A stretch of 64,000 nt of DNA from Staphylococcus hominis subsp. hominis (GCF_002901845.1 NZ_PPQE01000025.1:369658-433657); one strand, 5' to 3'; counted from the stretch's first letter, positions 1 to 10,150 are shown. Translations and numbers: made by a program. The notes: generated by a model not told the origin, from the sequence alone.

Positions 1-877
1 GAGTGTTATTTAAAGCTGTACTGTATGCACGTACTTTTAAAGTATTATGCATTGGTGAAGTTTGAGTATTATTCTTTTTAAGCGTAGTATCTTCATTGTT
101 AACTGTAGTGTTATCTGATGTATTTGATAAATTTTTAGACGTACTGTCACTTTCTGTAGTAGAAGATAATGATACTTTATTATTGTCATTATTTGTCGTT
201 GTAGCATTATTATCTACTTTTTGTTGTTTATTATTAACGACAGTAGTGCTTGATTGCGCTTTTGATATGCTATTGTTTTGATTTTCTACGTTATTTAATG
301 TTGTTTTAGGCTCATCTGTATTTAACTTATGTGTATTTGAAACTTGAGCGCTTTCATTATGAGTTGATGGTGTTTCAGTAGTTATACGATTTGAATTTAA
401 TTTATGATTAGAATCTTCTGATGTAACTAATTTAGTTGAATCAGTTGAAGTAGTAGAGGTAGTAGCTACTTCATTATTATTATGTTTTGTATTATCAGAT
501 TGATCATTTGATATTGTATCACTGTTTTTAACTGTATCATTAGTATTAGAACGCGTTGAGTTATTTTGAGATGACGCTGATTGATTTAAGTTATCTAATT
601 TGGCATCATATGTGTATGTATTATATGTATTATTAGTAGTATTTGATTTTACTAATGTAGGGTCTTGGTAAGTTTGCACTCCAGAAATATTTTGTGCTGC
701 ATTACTGACTTGATGTTTAGCTACATTGGCATTTTCAATATTTTGTTGATCATCGATTACATTATTAGCAGCGTTTTGTTTGTTTTCAGAGGCTTCAGCA
801 TGATGTGTAGTAAATGCTGCACCAAATAAAGTAAGGGCGATCATTGATGGGAATTTAAAGCTAAATTTTTTCGACAT
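1..877 (-). CDS. atl: Bifunctional autolysin Atl, N-terminal part (cut by window edge)
   Basis: The frame is open from the ATG at 877 to the left edge (292 codons), preceded by an AAGGAGC ribosome binding site. It starts MSKKFSFKFPSMIALTLFG, a signal peptide ending near HHAEA, then NISGVQTYQDPTLV, which matches the Atl family just after the signal peptide. The rest of the visible part is low-complexity, rich in Ser, Thr, Asn and Gln, as expected of the Atl propeptide. In the family this is followed by an amidase, SH3-like GW repeats and a glucosaminidase; all of these would lie outside the window. Atl is secreted and cuts septal peptidoglycan for daughter-cell separation. The propeptide differs strongly from the S. 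aureus and S. epidermidis versions I remember, which is normal for this fast-evolving region. Confidence 0.88.
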   Translation of the reverse strand, partial: MSKKFSFKFPSMIALTLFGAAFTTHHAEASENKQNAANNVIDDQQNIENANVAKHQVSNAAQNISGVQTYQDPTLVKSNTTNNTYNTYTYDAKLDNLNQSASSQNNSTRSNTNDTVKNSDTISNDQSDNTKHNNNEVATTSTTSTDSTKLVTSEDSNHKLNSNRITTETPSTHNESAQVSNTHKLNTDEPKTTLNNVENQNNSISKAQSSTTVVNNKQQKVDNNATTTNNDNNKVSLSSTTESDSTSKNLSNTSDNTTVNNEDTTLKKNNTQTSPMHNTLKVRAYSTALNNT

Positions 878-1027
878 AATAGTTGCTCCTTTTTTAATTT
901 ACTTTTTTATTATAACGTCAAGAAAAGTAAGAGTAATTATTTTTAACTCATTTGTAAACTAAATTTAATTTTGTTCTTATAAATATCTAGCTGTTGTCAT
1001 TGAAATTCAAGTATCGAAAAATATCAT

Positions 1028-1447
1028 TTAAATTATTTTATACATTTTAATATGAGCAATATTTTCTTCTTGAAAAGGAAGACCAATACTAATATAACCT
1101 AGTTTTTCATAGAATGGTTTAGCTTGTAGTTGTGCGTTTAAAATAAGTTTATGATGATGTTTTTGTTTTCCAATACTTTCAATCGTGTTCATTAATGTTT
1201 TACCAAACCCTTTATTGCGATAAGGTTTTAAAATTGCTACACGTTCTACTTTTATACCATCTTCATATGGACGAAATCGTGCACAAGCAAATGGATGATC
1301 GTTGTAATATCCAATAATATGAGTAGAAGTATTTTCAAATATATCTAATTCGCTTTCTAATGGAACCCCTTGCTCTTCTACAAAAACTGACTTTCTAATT
1401 TCAAAACAATCAGAAAGCATAGATTGATTAATTACTTCTTTAAACAT
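1028..1447 (-). CDS. GNAT family N-acetyltransferase (ElaA/YjcF-like)
   Basis: A 139-residue protein with the GNAT fold signature: IRKSVFVEEQGVP near residue 17, VERVAILKPYRNKGFGKTLM (acetyl-CoA loop, R/Q-x-x-G-x-G/A-like) near residue 67, and a C-terminal KPFYEKLGY motif near 110. The early 'VFVEEQGVP' block is typical of the YjcF/ElaA subgroup. It would transfer an acetyl group from acetyl-CoA to an unknown amine substrate in the cytoplasm. It lies between atl and the lcpB unit in the same orientation, as in S. aureus. The start ATG at 1447 is followed by MFKEVINQSM; a pyrimidine-rich complement upstream gives a GTAAATGT stretch rather than a strong ribosome binding site, so the start is likely but not certain. 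Confidence 0.8.
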   Translation of the reverse strand: MFKEVINQSMLSDCFEIRKSVFVEEQGVPLESELDIFENTSTHIIGYYNDHPFACARFRPYEDGIKVERVAILKPYRNKGFGKTLMNTIESIGKQKHHHKLILNAQLQAKPFYEKLGYISIGLPFQEENIAHIKMYKII

Positions 1448-1519
1448 GTGACATTTACCTACTTTCTTAAATTAAATAAATTCAATCATTTTATATTATT
1501 TAGATATAGAAAAAGAAAA

Positions 1520-1548
1520 ACTCCTTTTACTAAAAAGTAAAAAGGAGT
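1520..1548 (-). terminator. Rho-independent terminator after the DUF2538 gene
   Basis: Read on the minus strand, ACTCCTTTTTAC pairs with a GTAAAAGGAGT arm and is followed by a T-rich run (TTTTTCTTTTT). It lies just downstream of the stop codon at 1555 and ends the lcpB-DUF2538 transcript. Confidence 0.8.
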
Positions 1549-1554
1549 AATAAA

Positions 1555-2025
1555 TTATAATGCTTCTTGGCGAACAATTGCGCAATATTGCCAAAAGATC
1601 CTTAATTGTGCGATGTTCCAGTTATTCATCCCCATAGTGAAACCTGAAGGTCTAAAAAGATTAACGTCTGTAACCTCTAAAGCGGCTGCAATTAAATATT
1701 GCAAAGGAATACTAATGCTTTGCATTGTTTCCGTAATTCCATTTTCATCATATACCCAAGAAAAGGGTAAATCAGATTCAAATACATCTACTTTATTAAA
1801 AATTTCAGGTAAAGCAACAATGTAACAAGCGCCATTTACAATTGGATTCACTGAATTCTCACCATAGTATACTAATAATGCCTCATAGTTTTCACGATGT
1901 TCATGATTAACATAAAAGAATTCACTTCTGAATAAAGCCATGTCTTGACTATGAATAATTTGTTGTTCTAATACGTTAAACATGCCGTTAATATTAGCAA
2001 TTTTTTCATATGTTTTGCGTGACAT
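1555..2025 (-). CDS. DUF2538 family protein of unknown function
   Basis: A 156-residue soluble protein starting MSRKTYEKIANINGMFNVLE. I chose the ATG at 2025 because GAGAGGAGT lies seven bases upstream; an upstream in-frame start would give six extra residues and no ribosome binding site. Composition, length and the LFRPSGFTMGMNNWNIAQL block fit the staphylococcal DUF2538 family, found next to the LytR-CpsA-Psr gene also in S. aureus. No catalytic motif or membrane segment is visible. It begins 19 bases after the lcpB stop and shares a terminator with it, so the two are probably one operon. Function is unknown; co-transcription with a wall-polymer ligase is only a weak hint. Confidence 0.8.
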   Translation of the reverse strand: MSRKTYEKIANINGMFNVLEQQIIHSQDMALFRSEFFYVNHEHRENYEALLVYYGENSVNPIVNGACYIVALPEIFNKVDVFESDLPFSWVYDENGITETMQSISIPLQYLIAAALEVTDVNLFRPSGFTMGMNNWNIAQLRIFWQYCAIVRQEAL

Positions 2026-2044
2026 TCTACGTACTCCTCTCAAA

Positions 2045-3283
2045 TTAATATAATTGATTTATTTCATTTTGATTGTTGAAGTCGTTTGAGTTGTCTGAAT
2101 TGTTGCTATTGACTTGATTACTCATTTGATTTTGTTGATCCATAGTACTATCAGATGGATTTTGTTCTGATTGTGATTGCGTAGAAGGGTTAGTACCATT
2201 ACTCTGAATAGAGTTTTCATCTGTTGTGGTATCTTTTTGATTATTTTCTAAAAGAAACGAATCAATAGGTGTTAACGGTACTAGATTGCCATAATAATTA
2301 ATGACTCTTTCATCCAATAAATCATTCTTATCTGTTATTTTAGATAGTCCTAAATCAGAACGCAATAAATTTGAATATTTTAATATACTCTTAATGCTAG
2401 GGTTATAATAGTAGATACCATTTAAATAATCATTGTCACCTTTAAGTTGAGACTTTTTAAAGTCTATATTATCAGATAAATAAATTGAAGCTATAGATTT
2501 AATTTCTTCTGTTGTTAGGTTATGTTTAGCATTTTTACCTACTATTTGAACGAGTTCATCTAGTCTGTCATATGAATCTAAATTTTTTGCTTTCTGAAAT
2601 AAAATTTTGATTAAATCCATTTGTCTCTCGCCACGTTTTAAATCTGAATCGTGATGACGCGTGCGTGCTACAGCCAAAGCTTCATCACCATTTAATTTGT
2701 GATACCCTTTTTTAACCTTGATTCTTCCAGTATCATCTGTGTTAGGTTCATCTAAATCATAAGGTACATCGTAATAAATACCACCTAATTTATCTACCGC
2801 TTGAACAAAGGCATCCATATTAATTCGAACATAATAGTCGACAGGGATATTAAGTGTGGCTTCAACAGTATCCATAGCAGCAATAGGACCTCCATAGGCA
2901 TGTGCGTGTGTGATTTTATCGTAATAACCTACTTTAGGAATATAACTGATTGTATCACGAGGAATACTTAATAAACGGATTTGCTGTTTATTGGGATTAA
3001 GTGTTGCTAAAATCATTGAATCAGTTCTTGAATGTTCAGTTGTTTGACCATTTTTACGTCTACCTTCATTATCGTCTATCCCAAGAAACAATATTGAGAT
3101 AGCGTTTTTAGAAGGATTCATTTTGCTATTTCTTAAAGTAGAATGACGTTTTGCATCAGATTTATTATATGAAGATTGCAAAGCATTCTCAGAATGATGA
3201 TATAAATTGACAATAAAAATGACAGGAACAACAATAAGTAATAATGTTAATAGCATCATAAAATATTTTAAACAACGATTCAT
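2045..3283 (-). CDS. lcpB: LytR-CpsA-Psr family glycopolymer ligase
   Basis: A 412-residue protein with one N-terminal membrane segment (about residues 8-27) and an extracellular LCP domain. LCP hallmarks are ISILFLGIDD near 63, SRTDSMILATLNP near 86, LLSIPRDT near 104, and the conserved KITHAHAYGG and RTRHHDSDLKRGERQ blocks near 123 and 208. LCP enzymes attach undecaprenyl-linked wall teichoic acid or capsule to peptidoglycan; the basic residues of these blocks bind the pyrophosphate. The C-terminal 70 residues are a low-complexity Asn/Gln/Ser tail. The position beside the DUF2538 gene and fmtA matches the S. aureus LcpB locus, which supports the name. It is divergent from fmtA. Confidence 0.88.
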   Translation of the reverse strand: MNRCLKYFMMLLTLLLIVVPVIFIVNLYHHSENALQSSYNKSDAKRHSTLRNSKMNPSKNAISILFLGIDDNEGRRKNGQTTEHSRTDSMILATLNPNKQQIRLLSIPRDTISYIPKVGYYDKITHAHAYGGPIAAMDTVEATLNIPVDYYVRINMDAFVQAVDKLGGIYYDVPYDLDEPNTDDTGRIKVKKGYHKLNGDEALAVARTRHHDSDLKRGERQMDLIKILFQKAKNLDSYDRLDELVQIVGKNAKHNLTTEEIKSIASIYLSDNIDFKKSQLKGDNDYLNGIYYYNPSIKSILKYSNLLRSDLGLSKITDKNDLLDERVINYYGNLVPLTPIDSFLLENNQKDTTTDENSIQSNGTNPSTQSQSEQNPSDSTMDQQNQMSNQVNSNNSDNSNDFNNQNEINQLY

Positions 3284-3643
3284 AATTATGTGCTCCTATA
3301 CGTATTTATTAAAAAAATAAGTTAATAATTTAATCATACCATTTTAATATAAAAGAATAATAATTATTACTCCCATAGCCATAAATTGTATTACTAATTG
3401 GCTAAAATTACAACTCAATTTTAATATAAAAAGATAATGTTTAAAAACTTTTATTTACGGTGAAACAGGCTTGAAAAACTTACTTTATCGGCCTAAGGAA
3501 TGATGAAAAAAATAGTTGGAGTAAGATATATTAAAGATGATACTTTAGTAAAAATAATATATAATATAATTTATTGAAAGAATAATAATTTAATAAAATA
3601 ACGTAGAGTTAATCGTTTTTATTAAATTGTAATGAGGCAGCGA
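3284..3643. other. AT-rich divergent intergenic region between lcpB and fmtA
   Basis: About 360 bases separate the divergent starts of lcpB and fmtA. No open frame with a ribosome binding site, no strong hairpin and no recognisable riboswitch is visible. It presumably carries both promoters; several TATAAT-like strings (for example around 3557-3570) exist, but the region is too AT-rich to choose one. Confidence 0.6.
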
Positions 3644-4813
3644 ATGAAAAAAAGAATAGAAATAATAACATTAACCATAGTTTTAATCATCTTAGTAACA
3701 TTATTCATCATATTCTTAATGAAAGTATATAAAACAAATCATAAAGATACAGAATATAACAAAGTAAATGATAATAAAACGTATTTACAAAAAAGAGATT
3801 ATCGTGTATCGAAAGTGCCACATTTAAAGACAATTGAAGTCGAAGAACCACATATCAAAAATATTGATGAATATTTAAAAGCAATTCATTTTAATGGGGC
3901 AGTTACAGTTCTTGAAAATGGTAAATTAAAGTTGAATAAAGGATACGGTTATCAAAATTTTCAGCATAAAACTAAAAACTCACCAAATACGATGTATTTA
4001 ATTGGTTCCGCACAGAAATTTACAACTGGATTAATTCTAAAAAAATTAGAAAATGAAAATAAAGTGAATATAAATGATCCTGTCACTAAATATTTACCTT
4101 GGTTTAAAACGACAAAAAATATAACTTTAAAAGATCTAATGTTACATAGAAGTGGACTATATAAATTTGAAGCTTCTCCTAAAACTAAAAGTCTTGATGG
4201 TGCAGTACATGCAATACAAGCAAGGGGAATTGATGAAAAATTTTATCATAAACACTTATATAATGATGCTAATTACTTAGTGCTTGCTCAAGTAATAGAA
4301 GTAGTTACACATAAATCCTATGCTGCAAATTATTATGATGATTTAGCACAACCATTTAGTTTACAACATAGTGCTTTCTTTAATGAAAAACCATATAAAA
4401 AACATATGGCTACTGGATATAAAATGATTGACGGTAAATTAACTGCTATGAAACCAAATATATTAGATCAATATTATGGAGCGGGTAATTTATATATGAC
4501 AACATATGATATGGCTCATTTAGTAAATAATTTTAAAAATAATAATATTTTTAGTGAATCAGTGTCAATACCACTGACTCAGCAATTAGGAACAACAGCA
4601 TATCCTGAATCTTATCGATACGGATTTTATGTTACACCGCAGTATAACAGAATTAATGGTGTGTTTTATGGACAAATATTTACTGTTTACTTCAATCAAC
4701 ATTATGTCATCGTACTTGCTTCAAATATAGGTGATAATTCTAAAGTAACAAATGAAAAGCGAATCTCATATATTTATCATAAAATACTAAATCAACACTC
4801 TTATTATCAATAA
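3644..4813 (+). CDS. fmtA: FmtA, teichoic acid D-alanine esterase / serine hydrolase
   Basis: A 389-residue protein from the ATG at 3644, chosen because GAGG lies six bases upstream; the in-frame ATG at 3632 lacks a ribosome binding site. One membrane segment near residues 6-26 anchors a beta-lactamase/PBP-like domain. The nucleophile motif is SAQK, serine about residue 122, inside LIGSAQKF; KYLPWFKT, the YNDANYLVLAQVIE block and the LDQYYGAGNLYMT block are also typical of FmtA. In S. aureus FmtA removes D-alanine from teichoic acids and affects methicillin resistance and autolysis. Its position between the LCP gene and the qox operon agrees with the S. aureus order. It is monocistronic and closed by the hairpin at 4820-4858. 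Confidence 0.9.
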   Translation: MKKRIEIITLTIVLIILVTLFIIFLMKVYKTNHKDTEYNKVNDNKTYLQKRDYRVSKVPHLKTIEVEEPHIKNIDEYLKAIHFNGAVTVLENGKLKLNKGYGYQNFQHKTKNSPNTMYLIGSAQKFTTGLILKKLENENKVNINDPVTKYLPWFKTTKNITLKDLMLHRSGLYKFEASPKTKSLDGAVHAIQARGIDEKFYHKHLYNDANYLVLAQVIEVVTHKSYAANYYDDLAQPFSLQHSAFFNEKPYKKHMATGYKMIDGKLTAMKPNILDQYYGAGNLYMTTYDMAHLVNNFKNNNIFSESVSIPLTQQLGTTAYPESYRYGFYVTPQYNRINGVFYGQIFTVYFNQHYVIVLASNIGDNSKVTNEKRISYIYHKILNQHSYYQ

Positions 4814-4819
4814 GAGTAA

Positions 4820-4858
4820 AATTAAAGGTCGGAACATTAATTGTTTCGACCTTTAATT
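4820..4858 (+). terminator. Bidirectional terminator between fmtA and the nucleoside hydrolase gene
   Basis: AATTAAAGGTCG pairs with CGACCTTTAATT around a loop, with T-runs on the plus strand after 4858 and an A/T-rich flank on the other side. The genes converge here; the 3' arm overlaps the last codons of the nucleoside hydrolase gene. Confidence 0.8.
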
Positions 4859-5755
4859 TTTTAAAGTATTTAAAAATATTGTTTTATAATGTTCATTTAT
4901 GCTTGATACGACTACGGAACAATTAGGATAGGAAGATTCAAAATCAACTACAGTAGCACCACGAGTCAGTGCCCCTTGTAATTCAATTTGTACATCTGCT
5001 TCTTTAATTTCGTAACTCTTAGGATCAAGTAAATAAAGAATCGTAAATGCATCATATAATTTTATTCCTTCTTTAAAATCTTCACCACGGTAGTGTTGGA
5101 AAATATGATACAACATTTGTGTCGTTTTGTTTTCATCCGTAAGAGTGTCTAAATAAGAATGAGTAAATAATGATTGGCGCGCTAAATCTAATCCAATCAT
5201 CGTTAGAGGCAAACCAGCATTAAAAACGATATGGGCTGCTTCAGGATCACAATAAATATTAAACTCAGCAAGGGGAGTAACATTACCTCTTCCAGTACTA
5301 CCACCCATCATAATAATTTCTTTAACATAGTTTTTGCATTCAGGATACGTATTAAAAAGTAGTGCTATATTTGTTAAAGGGCCTAAAGTTACAAGAGTAA
5401 TAGGTTCATTAGAATGACTTAATATCTCATTCATAGCTTCTATAGCATGAGAAGATGCTAAATCTGAAGTAGAAATTGTAGGGAATTGATAGCCATCCAT
5501 ACCACTTTCTCCATGAATATGACTAGCATCTTGTATTTCACTTATTAATGGTTGAGAAGCTCCTCTATGTATAGGGACCTCACTATTGAAAAAGGCTTTT
5601 AATTTTAAAGCATTCGCTGTGGTTTTCTCAACACCTACATTTCCATTTACAGTAGAAATCATTTTGACATCAAATTTTGTATGAGATAATGCAAGAGCGA
5701 TTGCTGCTGCATCATCTATACCTGGATCAGTATCAATAATAATAGGTAATGACAT
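4853..5755 (-). CDS. Inosine-uridine preferring nucleoside hydrolase family protein
   Basis: A 300-residue protein starting MSLPIIIDTDPGIDDAAAI; DTDPGIDDA near residue 8 is the Ca2+-binding signature of nucleoside hydrolases. TLGPLTNIALL near 122, IIMMGGSTGRGNVTPLAEFNIYCDPEAA near 147-173 and an Asp in the KLYDAFTILYLL block near 233 complete the family metal/ribose site. These enzymes hydrolyse the N-glycosidic bond of ribonucleosides to base and ribose in salvage. The subfamily (pyrimidine-specific RihA/B or broad RihC) cannot be decided here. GGAGGGG upstream of the ATG at 5755 is a strong ribosome binding site. In S. aureus as I recall it, fmtA is directly followed by qoxD, so this gene looks like a lineage-specific insertion. 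Confidence 0.88.
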   Translation of the reverse strand: MSLPIIIDTDPGIDDAAAIALALSHTKFDVKMISTVNGNVGVEKTTANALKLKAFFNSEVPIHRGASQPLISEIQDASHIHGESGMDGYQFPTISTSDLASSHAIEAMNEILSHSNEPITLVTLGPLTNIALLFNTYPECKNYVKEIIMMGGSTGRGNVTPLAEFNIYCDPEAAHIVFNAGLPLTMIGLDLARQSLFTHSYLDTLTDENKTTQMLYHIFQHYRGEDFKEGIKLYDAFTILYLLDPKSYEIKEADVQIELQGALTRGATVVDFESSYPNCSVVVSSINEHYKTIFLNTLKN

Positions 5756-5828
5756 GAATACCCCTCCAAAGATTTTTACTTTTTCTTATATCTATCATAC
5801 ACAAAGAAGTCATTAATATAAACAAAAC

Positions 5829-5868
5829 AAAAAGCCTGTACAAGTTAAAAAACTCGTACAGGCTTTTT
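5829..5868 (-). terminator. Terminator of the qox operon
   Basis: AAAAAGCCTGTACaAGTT pairs with AACTcGTACAGGCTTTTT; on the minus strand the hairpin ends in a T-run directly after the qoxD stop. It is symmetrical enough to act in both directions. Confidence 0.88.
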
Positions 5869-5887
5869 AAGTAAGGTAGAAATTGAA

Positions 5888-6178
5888 TTATAAGTGACTA
5901 GAATGGCCACCTTGCATAACCCAATAAGTACCAATAACTGTGATTAAAGTAATAATAATCGCAAAGATAACTTTGGCAGATTGTAAACGTCCATCTTTAC
6001 CTTCAGTTAAGTGCATGAACATTAATAATTGTAATGCAGCTTGGATGAAAGCAAAACCAAAGATAATTGTTGTTTTAGCATGGAATGTCATGTTTGTGTA
6101 TAGAGTTACAAAAACTGCTAATAACGTTAAAACGATTGAAGCAATAAAGCCAACTGTATGTTTTACGATTGTATTCAT
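5888..6178 (-). CDS. qoxD: Quinol oxidase aa3 subunit IV
   Basis: A 96-residue protein with three membrane segments (about residues 8-28, 34-56, 68-88), the standard size and topology of QoxD. The [18 protein letters not shown] block near residue 46 is typical of cytochrome o/aa3 quinol oxidase subunit IV. It assists assembly of the oxidase and is the last gene of qoxABCD, overlapping qoxC by four bases (ATGA-type junction), so the two are translationally coupled. Confidence 0.92.
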   Translation of the reverse strand: MNTIVKHTVGFIASIVLTLLAVFVTLYTNMTFHAKTTIIFGFAFIQAALQLLMFMHLTEGKDGRLQSAKVIFAIIITLITVIGTYWVMQGGHSSHL

Positions 6179-6780
6179 CCGCTATACACCATCCCTATCA
6201 TATATACGGCAGTAAAGATGAAGATCCATACAACATCTAAGAAGTGCCAGTATAAACTTACTATAAATAATTTTGGAGCATTAAATTTATTTAATCCACG
6301 TGTTGCAACTTGGATTAATAAACAAATAATCCAAACGATACCTAACGAAACATGGGCACCATGTGTACCTAATAAGATGAAGAAACTTGACCAATAAGAG
6401 CCAACTTTAGGTGTTACACCTTCAGAAGCATAATGTGCAAATTCATAAATTTCGAATCCGACAAATATTAAGCCAAGGATTACTGTTAAAATCATCCAAA
6501 ACATCATTTTGCCTTTTTCTTCTTTACGTAAGTAGTAAATTGCAATACCACAAGTATAAGAACTGATTAATAAGGCAAATGTCATAATTAGGACAAGTGG
6601 TAATTCAAACAATTCAGTTGTCATTTTACCACCGTAACTGCCCCCATGTTGCAACGTTAATAACGTTGCAAATAGGGTACCGAATAATGCAAATTCGGCT
6701 GTAAGGAAAATCCAGAAGCCAAGCTTATTCAATTGACCTTCATGCGTACGTGAATCAATAGTGTTTGTATCATGACTCAT
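6175..6780 (-). CDS. qoxC: Quinol oxidase aa3 subunit III
   Basis: A 201-residue protein with five membrane segments, typical of cytochrome oxidase subunit III of the quinol oxidase type. [22 protein letters not shown] at the N-terminus and [17 protein letters not shown] near residue 135 are family blocks, as is [14 protein letters not shown] near 178. It stabilises the catalytic subunit in the membrane. It overlaps qoxB by 11 bases and qoxD by four. Confidence 0.93.
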   Translation of the reverse strand: MSHDTNTIDSRTHEGQLNKLGFWIFLTAEFALFGTLFATLLTLQHGGSYGGKMTTELFELPLVLIMTFALLISSYTCGIAIYYLRKEEKGKMMFWMILTVILGLIFVGFEIYEFAHYASEGVTPKVGSYWSSFFILLGTHGAHVSLGIVWIICLLIQVATRGLNKFNAPKLFIVSLYWHFLDVVWIFIFTAVYMIGMVYSG

Positions 6781-8758
6781 GACCTACAGCCTCCCTTTCT
6801 TTAATACGTGCTTCTCTTAAACGTGCTTCGTTTTCAGCAACTTCAGAAGCTGGAATATGATAACCGTGATCTTGTACAAAACTTTGATAAATCATAGTTC
6901 CGAAGATACCAGCTACACAAATTAGGAATGGAATGATAGATTGGAAGATTAAGAAGAAACCACCAACTAACATGAATATACCCATAAATACACCAGTATG
7001 CGTGTTATTAGGCATATGAATGTCTTTGTAGTTATGGTTGTCTAAGAAATGACGACCATGTTCTTTCATATCAACAAATGTATCATAGTCATTCCAATCT
7101 GGAGTGATTGCGAAGTTGTATTTAGGTGGAATAGCTGAAGCTGTTGACCACTCTAAAGTACGACCTAAACCATCCCAGTTATCTCCAGTTGCTTCACGTG
7201 GAGATTTAATGTGGCTGTAGATAATGCTTACTACTAAGAATAGGAAGCCGACTGCCATCATTAATGCACCGATAGTTGAAATGAAGTTTAATAACCACCA
7301 ACCATCAGATGGCATATAAGTGTATAAACGACGTGGCATACCGTCTAATCCAAGAATGAATTGTGGTAAGAAACATACATTAAATCCAATCATGAATAAC
7401 CAGAATGCCCATTTATTTAATTTTTCATTTAATTTATAACCCATCATCTTAGGATACCAGAAGATTAAACCAGCTAGGCAGGCAAATACTACACCGGTAA
7501 CCAATGTATAGTGGAAATGAGCTATTAAGAAATAAGTGTTGTGATATTGATAGTCAGCTGATGCCATTGCTAACATTACACCAGTAACCCCACCTAATAA
7601 GAAGTTAGGGATAAAGGCTAATGAGAATAACATTGGTGATTCAAAAGTAATACGTCCTTTATATAATGTTAATAACCAGTTAAATAATTTAACTCCGGTA
7701 GGTACACCGATTAACATCGTTGAGATTGAGAAGAATGAGTTAATTAAAGCACCATTACCCATTGTGAAGAAATGGTGAACCCAAACTAAGAAACTTAAGA
7801 ACGCGATACCAGCAGTTGCCCACACCATACTTTGGTGACCGAATAAACGTTTACGAGCAAATGTTGGAATAATTTCTGAATAAATACCAAATGCAGGCAA
7901 GATAACAATATAAACTTCAGGGTGCCCCCATACCCAGAAGAAGTTTGCCCATAACATTGGCATACCGCCATCTGCTACTGTAAAGAAATGAGTTCCGAAT
8001 ACTCTATCAGCTGTCATTAAAGCAAGAACAACTGTGAATACTGGGAATGCTAAAATTATGATTAATGTCGTAATAAAAGTAGTTACAGTAAACATAGGCA
8101 TTTGCATAAATTTCATAGTAGGCGTTTTACATCTAAGTATTGTTACAAAGAAGTTAATACCTGTCATTAAAGTACCGATACCTGAAATTTGAATTGCTAC
8201 TAAGTAGTAGTTAACTCCTGGACCAGGACTAAATTCTCCTGCTAGTGGAGCATAGTTTGTCCAACCAGCTGCTGGTGATCCACCTACGATAAATGATAGG
8301 TTAAATAAAATCATACCAACAAAGAATAACCAGAAACTGATGTTGTTCATTACAGGGAATGCCACATCACGAGCCCCAATTTGTAATGGAACAACAACAT
8401 TCCATAATCCAAAAATGAATGGCATAGCCATAAAGATAATCATAATAACGCCGTGCGTACTAAAAATTTCATTATAGTGATTTGATTCCAAGAAAGTATT
8501 ATCAGGAATAGCTAATTGAGTACGAAGTAATAACGCATCAATACCACCACGAACGAACATTAATACTGCACTAATTAAGTACATTAAACCGATTTTTTTA
8601 TGGTCTACGGATGTGAACCATTCTTTGTATAGATATTTCCATAACTTGAAATAAGTAATTACCGCAATTAAACCAATAATTAGGAATGGCGCGCCGATTT
8701 GTGCCATTGTAATCATCCAGTTACTTTTAACGAGTAATTGATCCCATGGAAAATTCAT
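6770..8758 (-). CDS. qoxB: Quinol oxidase aa3 subunit I, catalytic
   Basis: A 662-residue haem-copper oxidase subunit I. Signatures include [17 protein letters not shown] near residue 278 (CuB histidine and the cross-linked tyrosine), [10 protein letters not shown] near 328 (two more CuB histidines) and [12 protein letters not shown] near 411 (histidine pair binding the haems). The subunit reduces O2 to water with electrons from menaquinol and pumps protons. The length and the extra N-terminal membrane segment are as in Bacillus and Staphylococcus QoxB. It shares base 8758 with the qoxA stop region, so translation is coupled. Confidence 0.96.
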   Translation of the reverse strand: MNFPWDQLLVKSNWMITMAQIGAPFLIIGLIAVITYFKLWKYLYKEWFTSVDHKKIGLMYLISAVLMFVRGGIDALLLRTQLAIPDNTFLESNHYNEIFSTHGVIMIIFMAMPFIFGLWNVVVPLQIGARDVAFPVMNNISFWLFFVGMILFNLSFIVGGSPAAGWTNYAPLAGEFSPGPGVNYYLVAIQISGIGTLMTGINFFVTILRCKTPTMKFMQMPMFTVTTFITTLIIILAFPVFTVVLALMTADRVFGTHFFTVADGGMPMLWANFFWVWGHPEVYIVILPAFGIYSEIIPTFARKRLFGHQSMVWATAGIAFLSFLVWVHHFFTMGNGALINSFFSISTMLIGVPTGVKLFNWLLTLYKGRITFESPMLFSLAFIPNFLLGGVTGVMLAMASADYQYHNTYFLIAHFHYTLVTGVVFACLAGLIFWYPKMMGYKLNEKLNKWAFWLFMIGFNVCFLPQFILGLDGMPRRLYTYMPSDGWWLLNFISTIGALMMAVGFLFLVVSIIYSHIKSPREATGDNWDGLGRTLEWSTASAIPPKYNFAITPDWNDYDTFVDMKEHGRHFLDNHNYKDIHMPNNTHTGVFMGIFMLVGGFFLIFQSIIPFLICVAGIFGTMIYQSFVQDHGYHIPASEVAENEARLREARIKEREAVGHES

Positions 8759-9870
8759 TAATGTTCACCTCCATGATCATTATCTGCTTTAGACGCATTC
8801 TCGTCTTTAGCTCCTTTATTGATTTTTTCCATTTCCTTAGCGTTGTGAGTTTCTTCATCTTTAAACTCACTATCGTAAGGGTCATTGTTGCCTAAAATCA
8901 TTGGCTTCATACCATGACGAGGATAGTTGACATTAGTAACTGTTACCTTACGAGCTGGTTTTTGAGGTTTATCTGTTACATCTTTATAAAGATCTTTTTC
9001 AGCAACGAAGTTAGGATCTTTTTGAGTATAGTTGTAACGTTTATATGCATAGAAGATATACTCTGGATCAGCTGCAGGATCGACGAATGCCATGTGAGTA
9101 CCATTAAATGTTAATTCTTTATTTGGAGTACTTGGTAAGAGTTGTTTATCAAACTCATCTTGGCTAATAGTTTTTTTACTTTTAGCATCTTTAACCCAAG
9201 CATCGAAATCTTTTTGGTCTACAGAGTGAACTTTAAATGTTTGGCGAGAGAAACCTTCACCATTAAAGTTAGAGTTACGTCCTCTGAATGTACCAGTTTG
9301 ATCGGCTTTTAAAGTCCAATTCATTGTCATGCCAGTCATGGCATATTTTTGACCACCTAATTGAGGAATCCAGAAACTAGTCATTGTATCCATAGATTGT
9401 AATTTAAATACAACTGGACGGTTTTTAGGAATAGTTAATGTATTCACTGTTTCAACCTTTTGTTCTGGATAAGCAAAGAACCATTTATATCCGGCACTAA
9501 CTGCATAGACAACTAGTGGGTCTTCTTTACTTTCAGGTGGTTTCTCGTAATCGTATAATGTTTTAACTGTTGGAATAGCTAAAGCAATTACGATTAAGAT
9601 TGGTACCACAAACCAAATTGTTTCAATTAAAGAATTGTGGTGCATCTTACCAGATTCGTCATTTTTATTGTAACTATACTTGAAAATAAAAACAGCGAAC
9701 ATAGTAAGTACAACAGCAACAATAACAAGCATGAAGATGATTGAGTAAATAATCAAGAACTTCTGACTACTTGCTACTGGCCCTTTTGCATTAAACACTT
9801 CTAAGTTTGAACAACCACTAAGTAAAATTAGTGTGCCAAACATAAGAAGCAACGACTTAAATTTTGACAC
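8758..9870 (-). CDS. qoxA: Quinol oxidase aa3 subunit II, lipoprotein
   Basis: A 370-residue protein with a lipoprotein signal peptide (LILLSGC lipobox, Cys near residue 20), two membrane segments (about 38-65 and 82-103) and a periplasmic-side cupredoxin domain. WFFAYPEQ near 130, [23 protein letters not shown] near 159 and the absence of the CuA cysteines identify a quinol rather than cytochrome c oxidase. The C-terminal 40 residues are charged (E, K, D, H). It is the first gene of the operon; AGGAGG lies ten bases before the ATG. Confidence 0.94.
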   Translation of the reverse strand: MSKFKSLLLMFGTLILLSGCSNLEVFNAKGPVASSQKFLIIYSIIFMLVIVAVVLTMFAVFIFKYSYNKNDESGKMHHNSLIETIWFVVPILIVIALAIPTVKTLYDYEKPPESKEDPLVVYAVSAGYKWFFAYPEQKVETVNTLTIPKNRPVVFKLQSMDTMTSFWIPQLGGQKYAMTGMTMNWTLKADQTGTFRGRNSNFNGEGFSRQTFKVHSVDQKDFDAWVKDAKSKKTISQDEFDKQLLPSTPNKELTFNGTHMAFVDPAADPEYIFYAYKRYNYTQKDPNFVAEKDLYKDVTDKPQKPARKVTVTNVNYPRHGMKPMILGNNDPYDSEFKDEETHNAKEMEKINKGAKDENASKADNDHGGEH

Positions 9871-9912
9871 TTTTTTGACCTCCTAATACTACAAATGTAG
9901 GGCTTACCATTA

Positions 9913-9940
9913 ATTTTAGTTTATTACGCGATATTTACAA
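9913..9940 (-). promoter_or_regulatory. Candidate sigma-A promoter of qoxABCD
   Basis: On the minus strand TTGTAA (9940-9935), a 16-base spacer and TAAAAT (9918-9913) stand about 45 bases before the qoxA start. The match is fair but the region is AT-rich, so this is a suggestion. Confidence 0.35.
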
Positions 9941-10120
9941 GACCTTATTAGAAAAAAATTACAATAATAAATAGGAAAAAACTAGTAACAATAGGAATGA
10001 CGGGGAATGGAAGGTTTGTTAAAATTATGTGTCTATTCTGTGAAAAATGTCAAAAATAGAAAATCAGTCGTTACATTTGAGAAACATTATCAATTCTAGC
10101 GTTTACAATAGAAATTAAAT

Positions 10121-10150
10121 AAAAAAGACAAGATGTTTATCTCGTCTTTT
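10121..10150 (-). terminator. Terminator of the DUF5011 gene
   Basis: AAAAAAGACaAGAT pairs with ATCTcGTCTTTTT around a short loop; the minus-strand copy ends in a T-run just after the stop at 10168, isolating this gene from qoxA. Confidence 0.82.

Noticed and set aside
1613-1825. Plus-strand open frame opposite the DUF2538 gene
   Set aside because: It has no ribosome binding site and is antisense to a well-supported gene in a conserved operon.
5940-6397. Plus-strand frames opposite qoxD and qoxC
   Set aside because: They are the reverse-strand shadows of membrane-protein codons, without ribosome binding sites.
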